This document shows, piece by piece, positions 21,736 through 22,299 of a stretch of 22,299 bases of DNA (position 1 is its first letter; every line of letters starts with the position of its first letter). Made by a program: the position numbers and the translations under genes. The DNA lies in contig VSNE01000007.1 in assembly GCA_009774155.1 (NCBI GenBank), positions 1 to 22,299 of the forward strand, read 5' to 3'. Source of the stretch: Lachnospiraceae bacterium. GTDB lineage: Bacteria; Bacillota; Clostridia; Lachnospirales; Lachnospiraceae. The notes beneath the pieces were generated by a model that searched no databases, was not told the origin of the DNA, and saw only the letters and a program-made list of their open reading frames with translations.

Positions 21736-22299
21736 GGAAAATCACCTGCATTTCCTTTAATTTCCCGCCCGCTGATGATATAATCAGAATTGCAGACGGT
21801 ATGTTGTATCTGGTATGATATACTTTGCATTGCGGCGGCAATATTCCCAGTATTGCCGCCGCTTCCTTTTCTGCATTCAGTTTCAGTGTAGCTATAATTT
21901 CCGTTATCGTCACGAACCCAAAGACCGTATGCGTCAGGTATACTGCCGTCCTTGTCGAGTTCACCATAAAAGGCAGATGAAATGTCAGAGTCGGAAAAGC
22001 AGATACCCGTATCAGAATAACCCATAATAGAAACCCAATTATAACTAGAATCGGCAACTACATTGTCAGCAAATTCTTTCAGCATATCAGGAGTAATTTT
22101 TTCAAGGTTATCATTCGTTATACGAATGAACGCATATTCACCAATGACAGTATCACCAGAACCGTTCATAACGTCTTTTACAGTAAGTTCAGAATCCATT
22201 AAAAAATTGTGAAGAACAGTTTCAGGATATATTTTATCTTTTTTGTTATAGACTTCTGAAATAGTGTTTCCGTCAAGATAGACTTCCAAAGTATTCAGA
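21732..22299 (-). CDS. Unrecognised element gene, 5' end outside the window
   Basis: An open frame of 189 codons reads in from the window edge without a start; TTG at 22289 is in frame but has no ribosome site and is probably internal. I do not recognise the family. The visible part is acidic and soluble-looking, with NDNLEKITPDMLKEFADN, YNWVSIMGYSDTGICFSDSD, YGELDKDGSIPDAYGLWVRD and DNGNYSYTE. After that the frame crosses a 12-bp hairpin (GGNTGNIAAAM) and runs on to overlap the recombinase start by 4 bases. The last 45 or so residues have less regular composition, so the tail may be read-through and the gene may be decaying or fused. The overlap suggests translation together with the recombinase. 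Confidence 0.55.
   Translation of the reverse strand, partial: LNTLEVYLDGNTISEVYNKKDKIYPETVLHNFLMDSELTVKDVMNGSGDTVIGEYAFIRITNDNLEKITPDMLKEFADNVVADSSYNWVSIMGYSDTGICFSDSDISSAFYGELDKDGSIPDAYGLWVRDDNGNYSYTETECRKGSGGNTGNIAAAMQSISYQIQHTVCNSDYIISGREIKGNAGDFP
21832..21862. repeat. 12-bp perfect GC-rich hairpin inside the partial element gene
   Basis: GCGGCGGCAATA (21832-21843) pairs exactly with TATTGCCGCCGC (21851-21862) around a 7-base loop. On the plus strand it is followed by TTCCTTTT, so it could stop plus-strand transcripts; on the minus strand no T run follows. It lies about 100 bp upstream of the recombinase start and could limit recombinase transcription or translation, or be a protein-binding site. 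Confidence 0.55.

Larger units (their letters stand above)
20346..22299. mobile_element. One end of an integrated element (ICE, prophage or mobilizable island) with a serine recombinase
   Basis: From about 20346 the sequence stops matching the ABC ATPase reading frame and continues with a minus-strand serine recombinase ending at the junction and an upstream partial gene. DNA beyond 21740 is more AT-rich than the flanking host genes. The element is cut by the window edge, so its type and size are unknown; no conjugation or phage structural gene is visible. Confidence 0.8.

Noticed and set aside
1..22299. CRISPR array, rRNA or classical riboswitch
   Set aside because: No regularly spaced direct repeats, no rRNA stretches, and no aptamer pattern I could recognise in the intergenic gaps.

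Overview
The window reads as a chromosomal segment from a gut-type, low-to-medium GC Firmicute, most likely Lachnospiraceae (inference). The support is strong AGGAGG-type ribosome sites, tightly overlapped genes, YesM/YesN-type two-component genes, lipoprotein sugar receptors, and a DUF4358-MBOAT-DHHW cassette of the kind seen in that family. No rRNA, tRNA or CRISPR array was seen.

Region 1 (1-3832) is a sugar catabolic unit: a xylulokinase (xylB), a DUF4867 protein and an L-fucose/L-arabinose isomerase-family enzyme. It sits behind a good promoter with a perfect 14-bp palindrome just downstream of the predicted transcription start. No classical xylose isomerase is present, so the FucI-like protein is the only isomerase candidate here.

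Region 2 (3929-9112) is a sugar-sensing operon of four overlapping genes: a membrane-anchored sugar-binding protein, a YesM/LytS-type histidine kinase, a YesN-type AraC response regulator and a XylF-like lipoprotein receptor. Region 3 (9274-13238) is the transporter: a ChvE-like receptor, a terminator hairpin that probably lowers downstream expression, then MmsA ATPase and MmsB permease. A terminator and duplicated sequence words lie between regions 2 and 3; the words are candidate sites for the YesN-like regulator. The working model is that the receptors report xylose or a related sugar to the kinase, the regulator turns on chvE-mmsAB, and region 1 metabolises the sugar.

Region 4 (13277-17616) starts with a solo HPr gene whose promoter is built into the terminator hairpin of the transporter operon. 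It is followed by a degenerate Rpn/PD-(D/E)XK-like protein and a DUF4358 lipoprotein, MBOAT acyltransferase and DHHW protein, which resemble a cell-surface O-acylation module.

Region 5 (17623-20347) holds an ArsR-family regulator with a complete alpha-5 zinc-type site on the minus strand, divergent from a membrane-fusion protein and a MacB-type ABC ATPase gene. The ATPase gene is cut right after Walker B by a mobile element. Region 6 (about 20346 to the window end) is one end of that element: a large serine recombinase on the minus strand, its stop codon inside an inverted repeat at the junction, preceded by an unrecognised partial gene. The far end of the element and the rest of the ABC operon are outside the window.
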